DNA from: Epilithonimonas tenax DSM 16811
GTDB taxonomy: Bacteria > Bacteroidota > Bacteroidia > Flavobacteriales > Weeksellaceae
Length of the DNA stretch: 64,000 nucleotides
Reading direction: 5' to 3'
Assembly: GCF_000428485.1 (NCBI RefSeq)
Contig: NZ_AUAA01000014.1
Coordinates: 1 to 64,000, forward strand
The notes under the pieces were generated by a model. The model was not told where the DNA came from and ran no database searches. It was given only the letters and a program-made list of their open reading frames with translations. Positions within the stretch are counted from its first letter, which is position 1; each line of letters starts with the position of its first letter. The position numbers were made by a program, and so were the translations under genes. Below are positions 17,198-25,277 of this stretch, piece by piece.

Positions 17198-19444
17198 TTA
17201 TCTTTTATCTTTCAAAGACCATCCGGTTTTTAGTCCGATGATGAAAATCACCAACAGCATCTCTCCTACTGCCAATAAAATATCGCCTGGAACACGTAGC
17301 CAACGCAAAGTATTCATCATATCGGTTTGCATAAATTCGGCGGAACGTGCGTACCAATATCCTTCTTTGATGGAGGCTACAGATTGCATAATTCCAATTG
17401 GCAACAAACTGATGGTAACCATCACCAACAATCCGATATTGGTTAGCCAAAACGCCCAACCGATGAGTTTATCGTTCCATTCTCTGTCTGGATATAAACC
17501 TCTCAGCATAAACATCATCAAACCAATTCCTAAGATTCCGTAGACTCCGAAAAGTGCGGCGTGACCGTGAACTGCAGTCGTATTTAATCCTTGAATATAA
17601 TACAAAGCAATCGGCGGATTGATGGCAAATCCAAAAATACCGGCACCAAGGAAATTCCAGAAACACATTGCGATGAAACAGTAGATTGGCCATTTGTACG
17701 CTTTGATCCATTTGGTAGATTTACTGATTTGATAATTCTGATAGGCTTCAAACCCAATCAATACCAAAGGAACAATTTCTAATGCGCTGAATGTAGCTCC
17801 CAAAGCCAAAACTGCTGTTGGTGTCGCACTGAAATATAAGTGATGGAAAGTTCCTAAAATACCACCTGCAAGGAAAATAATGGTTGAAAATAAAACTGCG
17901 TGAGTTGCGGCTTTTAATCTTAACAATCCCAGTCTTGTGAACAAGAATGCTGCTACAACGGTTGCAAAAACTTCGAAGAATCCTTCTACCCAAAGGTGAA
18001 CCACCCACCATCTCCAGTACTCTGCAATGGCCATATGGGTTTGTCTTCCGTACATCAATCCGGCTCCGTAGAATAGTGCAATTGCTACTGCGGAAAGCGT
18101 GAACAATAACAGTAAATGTCGGTCGCCATCTTTCTTTTTCAAGGCTGGAAGAAGTGCTCTTACCATAAGAATTAACCAAAGAATTAATCCAACTAACAAT
18201 AAAATCTGCCAGATTCTTCCCAATTCTACATACTCGTAACCGGAATGTCCCCAAAGGAAATTGTCAACATAACCTAACTTTTGCATCACGCCCAACCATT
18301 GTCCTGCTAAAGAACCGAAAACCACGATTAATAAAGCGCCGAATAAAATATTGACACCTAAAACCTGATACTTCGGTTCGTAACCCGAAACTGCGGGTGC
18401 GATGTACAATCCTGTTGCTAACCAAGAAGTTGCAATCCAAAATATAGCGAGCTGAACGTGCCAACTTCGAGATACCGATTGAGGCAAATATTCATCTAAC
18501 GGAAAGCCGTAAAATGCGCTTCCTTCCACCCCGTAATGTGCTGTGATAACGCCCGCAAACATTTGAACCAAAATCAATAATGCTACCACCCAAATGTACT
18601 TTAAAGTCGCACGCATAGATGGTGTAGGTTTCATATTTCGCAATGGATCTTCTAAAGGAAGTTCTTCACTGATTTCTTCTTCCTTATTTTTAGCGTGATA
18701 AAAAACGAGTAATCCTACACAGCCGAGCAACATCAAAACACTTAAACCAGACCACAAATGCAGCGATGGTGGCGGAATGTTTCCGATTAATTCGTCGTGA
18801 GGCCAGTTGTTGGTGTAAGTAATTCCCGTGTCTCCAGGTCGATCTGTTATACAAACCCAAGCTGCCCAAGCAAAGAATGCATTCATTTTTGCCATTCTTT
18901 CATCTGTTTTCACCGTATTTTTCGGGATGGCGTAATGATCTCGAAGCTGATCCATCTCGGCATCATTCATAAAGATTTTAGCATAGTATTTAGCTAATTC
19001 TGCCTGAACTTTTGCTCTCTCGGGAGAAATGACAATCGTATTTGTAGCTTGATCTAAAGTATTTACACGAACCTCTTTTTTGAGAAGTACATTGTATTTT
19101 GCCTGCTCGTCATCGGGAAGATCTTTATAAATTTTTCCATCTTTTTTAGCGAGTTCATCTAACAAAAGTAACGCTTCACGGTGAAGATAATCTGCGCTCC
19201 AATCTGGTGCGATATAGGCGCCGTGTCCCCAAATACTTCCAACGGTTTGTCCGCCAATCGATTGCCAAACATTCTGACCATCTTTGATGTCTTGTCCGGT
19301 AGCTACAATTGTTCCGTCCGTCGTAACTACTTTGTCAGGAACGGGCGGAATTTTTCTGTAAATATCTACACCATAAAAAATCAAAACGGCAAATGAACCG
19401 ATAATGACGGCGGCGAGCCAGGTCCATAATTTTTTAGTTGTCAT
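17198..19444 (-). CDS. norZ: Quinol-dependent nitric oxide reductase (qNOR)
   Basis: A 748-residue single-subunit enzyme reducing NO to N2O with electrons from menaquinol. It fuses a NorC-like N-terminal periplasmic domain lacking haem c (about 30-230) to a 12-helix NorB core. Family motifs include HLWSGLSVLMLLG, SRSWHVQLAIFWIATSW, EYWRWWVVHLWVEGFFE (metal-site His and Glu), FHHLYFSATP and HGHAALFGVYG. Length is normal and the frame is intact, in contrast to the broken norCB at 3.3-5.0 kb. It starts 13 bases after ric, so both form an NO-detoxification pair. Confidence 0.95.
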   Translation of the reverse strand: MTTKKLWTWLAAVIIGSFAVLIFYGVDIYRKIPPVPDKVVTTDGTIVATGQDIKDGQNVWQSIGGQTVGSIWGHGAYIAPDWSADYLHREALLLLDELAKKDGKIYKDLPDDEQAKYNVLLKKEVRVNTLDQATNTIVISPERAKVQAELAKYYAKIFMNDAEMDQLRDHYAIPKNTVKTDERMAKMNAFFAWAAWVCITDRPGDTGITYTNNWPHDELIGNIPPPSLHLWSGLSVLMLLGCVGLLVFYHAKNKEEEISEELPLEDPLRNMKPTPSMRATLKYIWVVALLILVQMFAGVITAHYGVEGSAFYGFPLDEYLPQSVSRSWHVQLAIFWIATSWLATGLYIAPAVSGYEPKYQVLGVNILFGALLIVVFGSLAGQWLGVMQKLGYVDNFLWGHSGYEYVELGRIWQILLLVGLILWLILMVRALLPALKKKDGDRHLLLLFTLSAVAIALFYGAGLMYGRQTHMAIAEYWRWWVVHLWVEGFFEVFATVVAAFLFTRLGLLRLKAATHAVLFSTIIFLAGGILGTFHHLYFSATPTAVLALGATFSALEIVPLVLIGFEAYQNYQISKSTKWIKAYKWPIYCFIAMCFWNFLGAGIFGFAINPPIALYYIQGLNTTAVHGHAALFGVYGILGIGLMMFMLRGLYPDREWNDKLIGWAFWLTNIGLLVMVTISLLPIGIMQSVASIKEGYWYARSAEFMQTDMMNTLRWLRVPGDILLAVGEMLLVIFIIGLKTGWSLKDKR

Positions 19445-19457
19445 AATCCTCTTTATC

Positions 19458-20183
19458 TTAATGTTCTACAGAAAATTCTTTTTCTAATTGAATTGCTTTA
19501 GGGAAAAGAATATTATTTTCTAAATGAATATGTTTATGAAGATCGTTTTCAAAGTCCTGAAGCATAGCAAATGTCACTTTGTAGGTATTACAAGCGTCTG
19601 CAGGCGGTGTATATTCGTTGGTAAGATCTGCGATTTTTCTTAATCTTTCACCTTCTACAGTATGCTCGTGCTTCATCATATTTACTGGATTTTCTACTGT
19701 TCCGAAATGAGGTTGTTGAATGGCTTCATTAGAAATTTTCGCCTTCACCATATTTTTCACAAAAGGGAAAAGAATCAATTCTTCTTTTTTCATGTGTGCT
19801 GCCAAATCCTGTGCAGACGCAAAAAACAAATCTCTAATTTCGAATAACTCCGGATGTGCGCCACCGTGAACTTTGCATAATTTATCTAAAAACTGTTGTA
19901 GAACTGGCGTTTTTTCTTCCACATAACGGTGATGTGTTTTCTCCACATAATCTGCCAAAAGATCCAAGGGCCAACTGTTGAAATCGATAGAATTTCCATC
20001 CGTTTTCGGAAGATTTTCTATGTCTGCGTAGATTTGATCTTTATCCAAACTCTTCGGACTACAAGCTTCCTCTATTGTTCTTCCGCCTTTACAGCAAAAA
20101 TCAATGCCGTATTTTTTAAAGATCGCTGCGGTTCTGAAATCTGCTGCTACGATGTCTCCTATAAAATCTGTTTGTGTATTCAT
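19458..20183 (-). CDS. ric: Iron-sulfur cluster repair di-iron protein (RIC)
   Basis: A 241-residue cytosolic protein of the ScdA/YtfE/RIC family that restores Fe-S clusters damaged by NO or peroxide. The N-terminal DUF542 domain contains YGIDFCCKGGRTIEEAC. The hemerythrin-like domain follows with HHRYVEEKTP, HGGAHPELFE, AAHMKKEELILFPF, MKHEHTVEGERL and HKHIHLENNILFPK, providing the di-iron ligands. It is co-transcribed with the quinol NO reductase. A possible operator overlaps its start codon (20183-20210). Confidence 0.94.
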   Translation of the reverse strand: MNTQTDFIGDIVAADFRTAAIFKKYGIDFCCKGGRTIEEACSPKSLDKDQIYADIENLPKTDGNSIDFNSWPLDLLADYVEKTHHRYVEEKTPVLQQFLDKLCKVHGGAHPELFEIRDLFFASAQDLAAHMKKEELILFPFVKNMVKAKISNEAIQQPHFGTVENPVNMMKHEHTVEGERLRKIADLTNEYTPPADACNTYKVTFAMLQDFENDLHKHIHLENNILFPKAIQLEKEFSVEH

Positions 20184-20210
20184 AATTTAATACTTTTTTA
20201 TCTTTTATTA
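20183..20210. promoter_or_regulatory. Possible NO-regulon operator at the ric start
   Basis: On the minus strand AATAAAAGAT-N6-GTATTAAATT fits the pattern of the sites before the DUF438 gene and the second rrf2. It overlaps the start codon, so it would act as a roadblock. No clear -7 element was found upstream, which lowers confidence. Confidence 0.35.
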
Positions 20211-20272
20211 TTTTAAAAATTTTTGTTTTTTTAATGTCAAATTCTAAATGAAATGGATTACAATTAATACTC

Positions 20273-20340
20273 TTTTACAGCATTGCGAGAGGATAAACTA
20301 CTAAAAACTAACTACAATTAAAACTCGCAATGCCGTAAAA
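20273..20340. repeat. 17-base inverted repeat with 34-base loop
   Basis: TTTTACAGCATTGCGAG (20273-20289) pairs with CTCGCAATGCCGTAAAA (20324-20340), 16 of 17 bases. It lies between the cytochrome c gene and ric. It may be a terminator for the upstream operon or the ends of a tiny mobile element. The right arm runs into repeat family 2. Confidence 0.5.
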
Positions 20341-20360
20341 AAGCGGGAACTGAAGACATA
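20335..20360. repeat. Repeat family 2, short copy
   Basis: GTAAAAAAGCGGGAACTGAA matches the 3' halves of the family 2 copies at 22370-22455 and 33121-33222. Only the core is kept. Intergenic, function unknown. Confidence 0.35.
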
Positions 20361-20397
20361 AAAAATTTTCGTTCCCATTTGGTTATCATCTTCTACC

Positions 20398-20823
20398 CTA
20401 CTTTTTCAGAGACAGAATATATTTTACCATTTTCTGTGCATTTTCTTTGCTCAATCCTGCGTGTGGCGTCATCGGAATCTCGCCCCAAACACCTTTTCCA
20501 CCATCTATTATTTTTGTAGCAAGATGATCAATATCTGCATCGGTATATTTTGCAGCAACATCTTGATAAGAAGGACCTACTAGTTTTGCATCGATCTTGT
20601 GACAAGAGAGACAGTCAGCGCCTTCCACTAAAGACTTGCCTACAGAAATATCGTCTGTTGCAGCCGGTTCATCCGGATTGGCAGGTTTCACTGTGGGAAA
20701 AGCATCCGGCTCATAAGATGTATTATCTGCAACTGGAGGTTTTTCTTTTGGAGCTTCCTCTTTTTTGGAACAGGAAATTTGGGCTAAGGACAACATTAAT
20801 GTTGCTAAAAATAATCGTTTCAT
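20398..20823 (-). CDS. Cytochrome c lipoprotein (c551/c552-like)
   Basis: A 141-residue class I cytochrome c. A lipoprotein signal ends LSLAQISCSKK with Cys18. An acidic/Pro-rich linker follows (about 25-58). The haem motif CLSCH is at 71-75 and the axial Met is in GEIPMTPHAGL (Met118). It lies 11 bases after the SCO gene in a cluster ending with nirK, so it is the likely electron donor to the copper nitrite reductase in the periplasm. Confidence 0.88.
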   Translation of the reverse strand: MKRLFLATLMLSLAQISCSKKEEAPKEKPPVADNTSYEPDAFPTVKPANPDEPAATDDISVGKSLVEGADCLSCHKIDAKLVGPSYQDVAAKYTDADIDHLATKIIDGGKGVWGEIPMTPHAGLSKENAQKMVKYILSLKK

Positions 20824-20834
20824 AATTTCTGATT

Positions 20835-21398
20835 TTATAATTCTATTTGTTTTCTAATTTCGTTGGCGGTGACTTCAGTATTTTCATCTAAACCTTCTTT
20901 TTGGAATGCGAGCGTTCCGTCTTTTGCATAAACACTGATGATGTTGGAATGCGAAAATTCCATCGGAGAAATCTCTTTGTATTTGATTGCCATTATGTTG
21001 GCGAGTTCTCTCGTATCTTCTTCACTGCTTCGGATGAAAGTCCATTCTTTCTCGTCAAATTGGTTGGTTTTGAGATAAGCTTTCATCACTTCCGGTGTAT
21101 CAGTTTCAGGATCGATGGAGATTAACACATATTGAATTTCATCTGGATTTACTTTCCCTACTTTTTTAGAAATATTTCGCATCTCGGAGGTGAGCCGTGG
21201 ACAAGCGGTTTTGCAGGAAGTGAAAATCATTGCTGTCACTATCACTTTTCCTTTGAAATCTTTTAATGAAATCTTGCTTCCATCTTGCTTTTCCCATTCA
21301 GAATTGACGTTGAAAATGGAATCTGGTTTCAGCGGTTCGATTTTTTGACTGCAGGAAAATAAAATCAATGCAATCAAAAAGTATAGTAATTCTTTCAT
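20835..21398 (-). CDS. SCO1/SenC copper-chaperone lipoprotein
   Basis: A 187-residue thioredoxin-like protein. The lipoprotein signal ends ALILFSCSQK. The copper-binding motif is FTSCKTACPRL (CxxxCP), with the third ligand His in SPMEFSHSNIISVYAKDG. SCO proteins insert copper into oxidase CuA sites or act as thiol reductants. Between nirV and the cytochrome gene, it may help load copper into NirK or another secreted cuproprotein. Spacing to the neighbours is 11 and 15 bases. Confidence 0.88.
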   Translation of the reverse strand: MKELLYFLIALILFSCSQKIEPLKPDSIFNVNSEWEKQDGSKISLKDFKGKVIVTAMIFTSCKTACPRLTSEMRNISKKVGKVNPDEIQYVLISIDPETDTPEVMKAYLKTNQFDEKEWTFIRSSEEDTRELANIMAIKYKEISPMEFSHSNIISVYAKDGTLAFQKEGLDENTEVTANEIRKQIEL

Positions 21399-21413
21399 TT
21401 CTTTAGTTTTAAA

Positions 21414-22235
21414 TTAATCTTTTGCACATCGGAAACCCAGGTTATTCAGACAATAATCAGCTTTCAGACTTCCTCGCAGTGCATATCTTACGAATGCGGC
21501 GTAATTCCGAAGATCTGAAGAAGTGACCGCTGCTCCGGCGCAGAAAAGATTGTCGTTTGTGGCATTGTCTTTTCTGGATTCTCCGCTCATCATCACCGAA
21601 TTAAAATCGAACGTCCATTCCCAAACCATTCCGTACATATTGTGAACGCCGTAGTAATTGGCCGAATCTTGCGCTACTACTTGTTTTGCTTTGTCTTTTT
21701 TCTGATACGATTTTAAAATAAAATCTGTGAATTCTGGTTTTTTTGAGGCATTTTTGGTTTTCCGGTCTGCCAATGCTACAAATTCCCATTCATCAATTGT
21801 GGGCAATCTTTTCCCGACACTTTTCGCATATTCCTTTGCTGCAAACCAGGAAACATTGGTCACTGGCGCGTTTGGACTAAGGTTTTCGGGAATTTCGAAA
21901 TCGCTTTTCCAATGTTGAAGGTAGGTGCTGTCTGCGTACAATCGTTTTACTTTACTTTTGGCCCATTGAGGATTTGCTTTGAGAAACTGGAGATACTCTG
22001 CATTGGTAATGGGACTCTCATCCAGATAGAAGGTTGGAACTTTTACAATTCTGCCGGAATCTTTTCCGATAAAAGCTTCGTAGGTTCCACCACTTATTTT
22101 GACCATTTTTTTTGAGTTGGAGATTAATTTTAAACGGTCTTGAATCCGGGTTTCCGTTTCTGGCATTTCGGAAGATCCGGAACAGGATAACAGCGTTACC
22201 GCAATTGCTAAAAACATACTAACCCAAAATCTCAT
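21414..22235 (-). CDS. nirV: NirV-like formylglycine-generating-enzyme-fold lipoprotein
   Basis: A 273-residue lipoprotein (VTLLSCSGS) with an FGE/SUMF1 fold. It shows FYLDESPITNAEYLQFL, PVTNVSWFAAKEYAKSVGKRLPT, EWEFVALA, MYGMVWEWTFD and the C-terminal LRGSL and LGFRCAKD. In many denitrifiers the gene after nirK is nirV, which has this fold; the exact role is not established. The catalytic Cys pair of true FGE does not appear in its usual place, so sulfatase maturation is unlikely. Gene order nirK-nirV supports the name. Confidence 0.78.
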   Translation of the reverse strand: MRFWVSMFLAIAVTLLSCSGSSEMPETETRIQDRLKLISNSKKMVKISGGTYEAFIGKDSGRIVKVPTFYLDESPITNAEYLQFLKANPQWAKSKVKRLYADSTYLQHWKSDFEIPENLSPNAPVTNVSWFAAKEYAKSVGKRLPTIDEWEFVALADRKTKNASKKPEFTDFILKSYQKKDKAKQVVAQDSANYYGVHNMYGMVWEWTFDFNSVMMSGESRKDNATNDNLFCAGAAVTSSDLRNYAAFVRYALRGSLKADYCLNNLGFRCAKD

Positions 22236-22369
22236 TATTTCTCATTTTAAAACCTCAATGTAACCACAAGTAAAACTTTTTATTTTCTAACATTTTATTC
22301 CGGCGAATATATCTTCTACTAATTACCTTTAATTTGGATCGATGAATCTGGTTCATCAGTTTATCGAAA

Positions 22370-22455
22370 CCTGACCTGAACGGAGTTCTTTTTGTAACTA
22401 GGCACGAGGAGCAAAAAAGCGGGAATGGAGGGCGGAAAAGCTGCCCAAATAAAAT
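22370..22455. repeat. Repeat family 2, copy between nirK and nirV
   Basis: Shares CTGAACGGAGTTCTTTTTG, then GCAAAAAAGCGGGAA and CGGAAAAGCTGCC-like blocks, with the copy at 33121-33222. It lies in the 243-base gap between nirK and nirV. No gene is seen there. Read on the minus strand, both copies share fragments such as PLFC, but neither is a plausible gene. Confidence 0.5.
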
Positions 22456-22478
22456 GGATTTTTAATTATTTCTAAGTT

Positions 22479-23513
22479 TTAATTCTTTTTGTAAACGGCT
22501 GGATTATCAGCTCCTGTAATTTTGATTTTGCCTAAAGCACCTTTGTTGAATGCCCGGAAAATCGCGTGGTCAACAATCACATATTCGCCCGGAACTGTCG
22601 CTTTAAACTCTACGATTGAAGCTCCGCCTGGAGGAATTACCGTTGTTTGTACATTCTCATTAATTTTACTTCCAGCTTCCATATACACTTTATCGAAAAT
22701 TTCGCCGATAACGTGGAATGATGATGTCAAATTTGGTCCACCATTTCCGACAAAAAATCTTACGGTTTCACCGACTTTTGCCTGAAGTTCATTTTCTCCC
22801 AACAAAGCGCCTGTATTGCCGTTGAATACTACATAATCTGGATGTTCGGCGATGGCTTTATCCATATCAAATTCTTGAAGACCTTTGTCTCCAAATTTCC
22901 CTTTGGTGTAGAAATCACCTTGCATAATGTAGAATTCTTTGTCAACTTTCGGCAATCCGCCTTCTGGTTCAATTAAAATGAGACCGTACATTCCGTTCGC
23001 AATGTGCATCCCAACTGGTGCGGTGGCGCAATGGTAAACGTACAAACCTGGGTTTGTCGCCTTAAAAGTGAAAACTTTTTCTTTTCCCGGCGCTACGAAA
23101 GTGGCTTCTGCTCCGCCTCCAGGACCGTTTACAGCGTGTAAATCGATGTTGTGAGGAAAGGTAGAATTTTCGTTATTTTTAAGATGAAGTTCGATGTCGT
23201 CTCCCACTCTTGCTCTGATGAAACTTCCGGGAACCGTTCCGTTGAATGTCCAGAAATTATATTGAGTTCCGTCTGCCAACTCGCCCACTTTTTCGATGGT
23301 TTCTAATCTAACGATAACCTTTTTTGCGGAACGATTTCCGATGGGTGCGGGAACATTTGGTGCAACTGCAAACTTGTGTTCTTCGGTGGTTCCGTCGGTT
23401 TTGATTTGTTCTGCATCCTGTTTATTTTCTGAGGAAGCAGATTCGTTTTGTTTGCAGGAATTCAACCCGATGAACGCAGACAAAACAGCTGCAAGGAAGA
23501 GTGATTTTTTCAT
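22479..23513 (-). CDS. nirK: Copper-containing nitrite reductase, lipoprotein form
   Basis: Reduces nitrite to NO in the periplasm or at the outer leaflet. Two cupredoxin domains are present. From the start at 23513 the signal ends FIGLNSCKQ (lipid Cys20). Type 1 copper ligands are His121 (FPHNID), Cys162, His170 and Met175 ([18 protein letters not shown]). Type 2 ligands are His126, His161 and the His in the second domain. [14 protein letters not shown] and [15 protein letters not shown] complete the pattern. The longer frame from 23555 begins inside the -7 element, so I chose the inner Met, giving 344 residues. Confidence 0.95.
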   Translation of the reverse strand: MKKSLFLAAVLSAFIGLNSCKQNESASSENKQDAEQIKTDGTTEEHKFAVAPNVPAPIGNRSAKKVIVRLETIEKVGELADGTQYNFWTFNGTVPGSFIRARVGDDIELHLKNNENSTFPHNIDLHAVNGPGGGAEATFVAPGKEKVFTFKATNPGLYVYHCATAPVGMHIANGMYGLILIEPEGGLPKVDKEFYIMQGDFYTKGKFGDKGLQEFDMDKAIAEHPDYVVFNGNTGALLGENELQAKVGETVRFFVGNGGPNLTSSFHVIGEIFDKVYMEAGSKINENVQTTVIPPGGASIVEFKATVPGEYVIVDHAIFRAFNKGALGKIKITGADNPAVYKKN

Positions 23514-23552
23514 TTTTTCAGAATTTTTACGATTTTTAGTTGGTTTTAATTT

Positions 23553-23560
23553 CAAAAATA
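23553..23560 (-). promoter_or_regulatory. nirK promoter, -7 element
   Basis: TATTTTTG on the minus strand fits TAnnTTTG. It lies 40 bases before the chosen ATG and nine bases downstream of the operator-like repeat. Confidence 0.5.
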
Positions 23561-23569
23561 TTTTAACAA

Positions 23570-23597
23570 GATATAAATACCTTTTGGTATTTTATTT
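23570..23597. promoter_or_regulatory. NO-regulon operator before nirK
   Basis: GATATAAATAC-N6-GTATTTTATTT. The inner AATACC/GGTATT part is fully palindromic. The right arm is identical to that of the rrf2 site at 24116-24143. Confidence 0.55.
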
Positions 23598-23645
23598 TAA
23601 TGAAATTTTATTGTTTTCAAATATTTTAATTCAATAATATTGATT

Positions 23646-24077
23646 TTATTTTTTTAGAAATGTGAGTTTTAAATCTAAATTCTTGACAAACATTTCGATT
23701 TTAGAATTTTCCAGCATATCTTTTATTTCCTGTCGAATATGCTTAAAATCGTTATGAATAGGACAAGGATGATTTTCTGAACATTCTTTGAGACCTAGAC
23801 CACAACCCGAAAAAAGTTTGTCTCCGTCGATTTCTCTCACGATATCTGCAACAGATTGCTGAAGATTTTTCCCTTCCATATAAAAACCGCCGTTCGGACC
23901 TTTTGCTGACTGTACAAAGCCTTTTCTGCTGAGATCCTGCAATATTTTCGCAATGAAATATTCCGGAGAATCTATTCCTGCTGATATATCTTTAATCCCT
24001 ACCCGACTTCCGTCTTTAGACTTCTGTGCGATGAAAATCAAAGCTCGGATGGCGTACTCGCAGGTTTTAGAAAACAT
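23646..24077 (-). CDS. Rrf2-family regulator, likely NO sensor of the nir/nor genes
   Basis: A 143-residue winged-helix protein. The HTH is around DSPEYFIAKILQDLSRKGFV and the wing is KGPNGGFYME. Cys92, Cys99 and Cys105 (GCGLGLKECSENHPCPIH) are the expected cluster ligands and match the other Rrf2 protein position for position. It lies next to nirK and has an operator-like repeat before its own promoter, so autoregulation is likely. NsrR is the nearest functional model; the true ligand could differ. Confidence 0.87.
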   Translation of the reverse strand: MFSKTCEYAIRALIFIAQKSKDGSRVGIKDISAGIDSPEYFIAKILQDLSRKGFVQSAKGPNGGFYMEGKNLQQSVADIVREIDGDKLFSGCGLGLKECSENHPCPIHNDFKHIRQEIKDMLENSKIEMFVKNLDLKLTFLKK

Positions 24078-24094
24078 TTGTTATTTTTATATAG

Positions 24095-24102
24095 CAAAGA
24101 TA
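24095..24102 (-). promoter_or_regulatory. Promoter -7 element of the second rrf2 gene
   Basis: TATCTTTG on the minus strand, 18 bases before the start codon and 13 bases downstream of the operator. Confidence 0.55.
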
Positions 24103-24115
24103 TAAATCTAATTTG

Positions 24116-24143
24116 AAATAAAAGACAAATTAGTATTTTATTT
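24116..24143. promoter_or_regulatory. NO-regulon operator before the second rrf2 gene
   Basis: AAATAAAAGAC-N6-GTATTTTATTT, with 10 of 11 arm bases paired. This is the best copy of the motif. Spacing to the -7 element (13 bases) equals that at the DUF438 gene. Confidence 0.6.
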
Positions 24144-24156
24144 TAAATGACAATTA

Positions 24157-25113
24157 TCACTCCCACTCCAAAAGTCTTCTTTCGCCTTCAATTTTTTTGG
24201 TCTCGGAAATATCCTGTGACATTTCGATTACGCCTCGGTAATTTTTTTGCGAATCACGAACTGCAAAATACCGAACATAAATCAACTTCTCCCGATAATT
24301 AAACCAAAACGAAGCTTCATTCTGTGTGCCTTTTCGAAATTCTTCCAAAATTTTCAAAACGGTATCTACACTTTTCGGTGGATGGCAAAAACGCACTTCT
24401 CTACCGATGATTCCTGCACTTCTCGGGAAAACCCGCTCTTCTCCACGGTTGTAGAAAATCACACGGTCGTTTTCGTCAACATAGGTCAAATCGAGTGGCA
24501 AAGTTCTAAACAAAAGATTGACTTGCTCAATCGTCATATAACCTTCGTCAAAATGTGATGCATTTTCATCATAAACCACGTCAGTTCTCACAGTGGTGTC
24601 TTCCGAAGGATGTACATATTGGCTTTCTTCGGGATATTTTGCAGGCGATTCGCTCAGCATCCAACCGATTTCGTCTTCACCCTCACGCATTTTTATCCAT
24701 TCTTCGTCTGTAAGAATATCCATTGCATTTGGGAACAAAACCCGTTTTTCAACATCCATCAGGTTTTTCAAATTCTGACCAGCGTATTCTACGTTTTGTT
24801 TGGCGGAATCTAAATCTTTTTCATCAATATTCTTTCTAATAATTCTAAAAATATCCCGAATCGTATCGTGGAAAGACCACATATTTCTGGAAGGTCCTGT
24901 CCAGCCTTTCTGCTCCAAAAACGGAAACAGCTGATTTTCTTTTCTTTCAAATCTCCTTTCAACTGTGGAAAGATGATTGAAAAGATTATAAAATTTCTGA
25001 AATTCTTCGTTAGGATTTGTATTGGTAAGTTCTTCTAACAAAGAAATAATCAGCTCCTCTTCCACCAAATACGTATGAACTGGATGCCCCGCCTTCAATT
25101 GATTTTTATCCAT
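24157..25113 (-). CDS. DUF438/hemerythrin and PAS-domain protein
   Basis: A 318-residue cytosolic protein. Residues about 1-160 carry a hemerythrin-type helical region (GHPVHTYLVEEELI, FNHLSTVERRFERKENQLFPFLE, WSFHDTIRDIF, RVLFPNAMDILTDEEW). Residues about 195-318 form a PAS sensor domain (LPLDLTYVDENDRVIFYNRG, GREVRFCHPPKSVDTVLKIL, RGVIEMSQDISETKKIEGERRLLEWE). HHE plus PAS proteins with DUF438 are known in NO/O2-related contexts. It has its own promoter and operator, so it belongs to the same regulon. Signalling output is unknown. Confidence 0.85.
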   Translation of the reverse strand: MDKNQLKAGHPVHTYLVEEELIISLLEELTNTNPNEEFQKFYNLFNHLSTVERRFERKENQLFPFLEQKGWTGPSRNMWSFHDTIRDIFRIIRKNIDEKDLDSAKQNVEYAGQNLKNLMDVEKRVLFPNAMDILTDEEWIKMREGEDEIGWMLSESPAKYPEESQYVHPSEDTTVRTDVVYDENASHFDEGYMTIEQVNLLFRTLPLDLTYVDENDRVIFYNRGEERVFPRSAGIIGREVRFCHPPKSVDTVLKILEEFRKGTQNEASFWFNYREKLIYVRYFAVRDSQKNYRGVIEMSQDISETKKIEGERRLLEWE

Positions 25114-25162
25114 TCTAATTTTAATAAAATATTAATATCTTTTTGTCTTTTATTTTAATAAA

Positions 25163-25186
25163 GAAAACCAAAGTGTTTTGGTTTTC
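25163..25186. terminator. Hairpin between moaCB and the DUF438 gene
   Basis: GAAAACCAAA pairs with TTTGGTTTTC over ten bases with a four-base loop. It may end the moaCB transcript. It also falls between the predicted promoter (25207-25214) and the DUF438 start, so it would sit in that gene's leader and could attenuate it. Confidence 0.55.
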
Positions 25187-25206
25187 TCTTTTCCTTTTTA
25201 GATTGA

Positions 25207-25214
25207 CAAATTTA
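25207..25214 (-). promoter_or_regulatory. DUF438 gene promoter, -7 element
   Basis: TAAATTTG on the minus strand fits TAnnTTTG, 13 bases downstream of the operator. Confidence 0.45.
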
Positions 25215-25227
25215 AGGTTTGAAATTC

Positions 25228-25255
25228 AAATAAAAGATGTTTTAGTATTTTATTA
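25228..25255. promoter_or_regulatory. NO-regulon operator before the DUF438 gene
   Basis: AAATAAAAGAT-N6-GTATTTTATTA. Same arms and spacer as the site before the second rrf2 gene. Confidence 0.55.
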
Positions 25256-25277
25256 ATCTGATATTAATCAGTTCAAA

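Noticed and set aside
17748-18254. 168-codon minus-strand frame within the quinol NO reductase
   Set aside because: Shadow in a shifted frame of a fully conserved enzyme.
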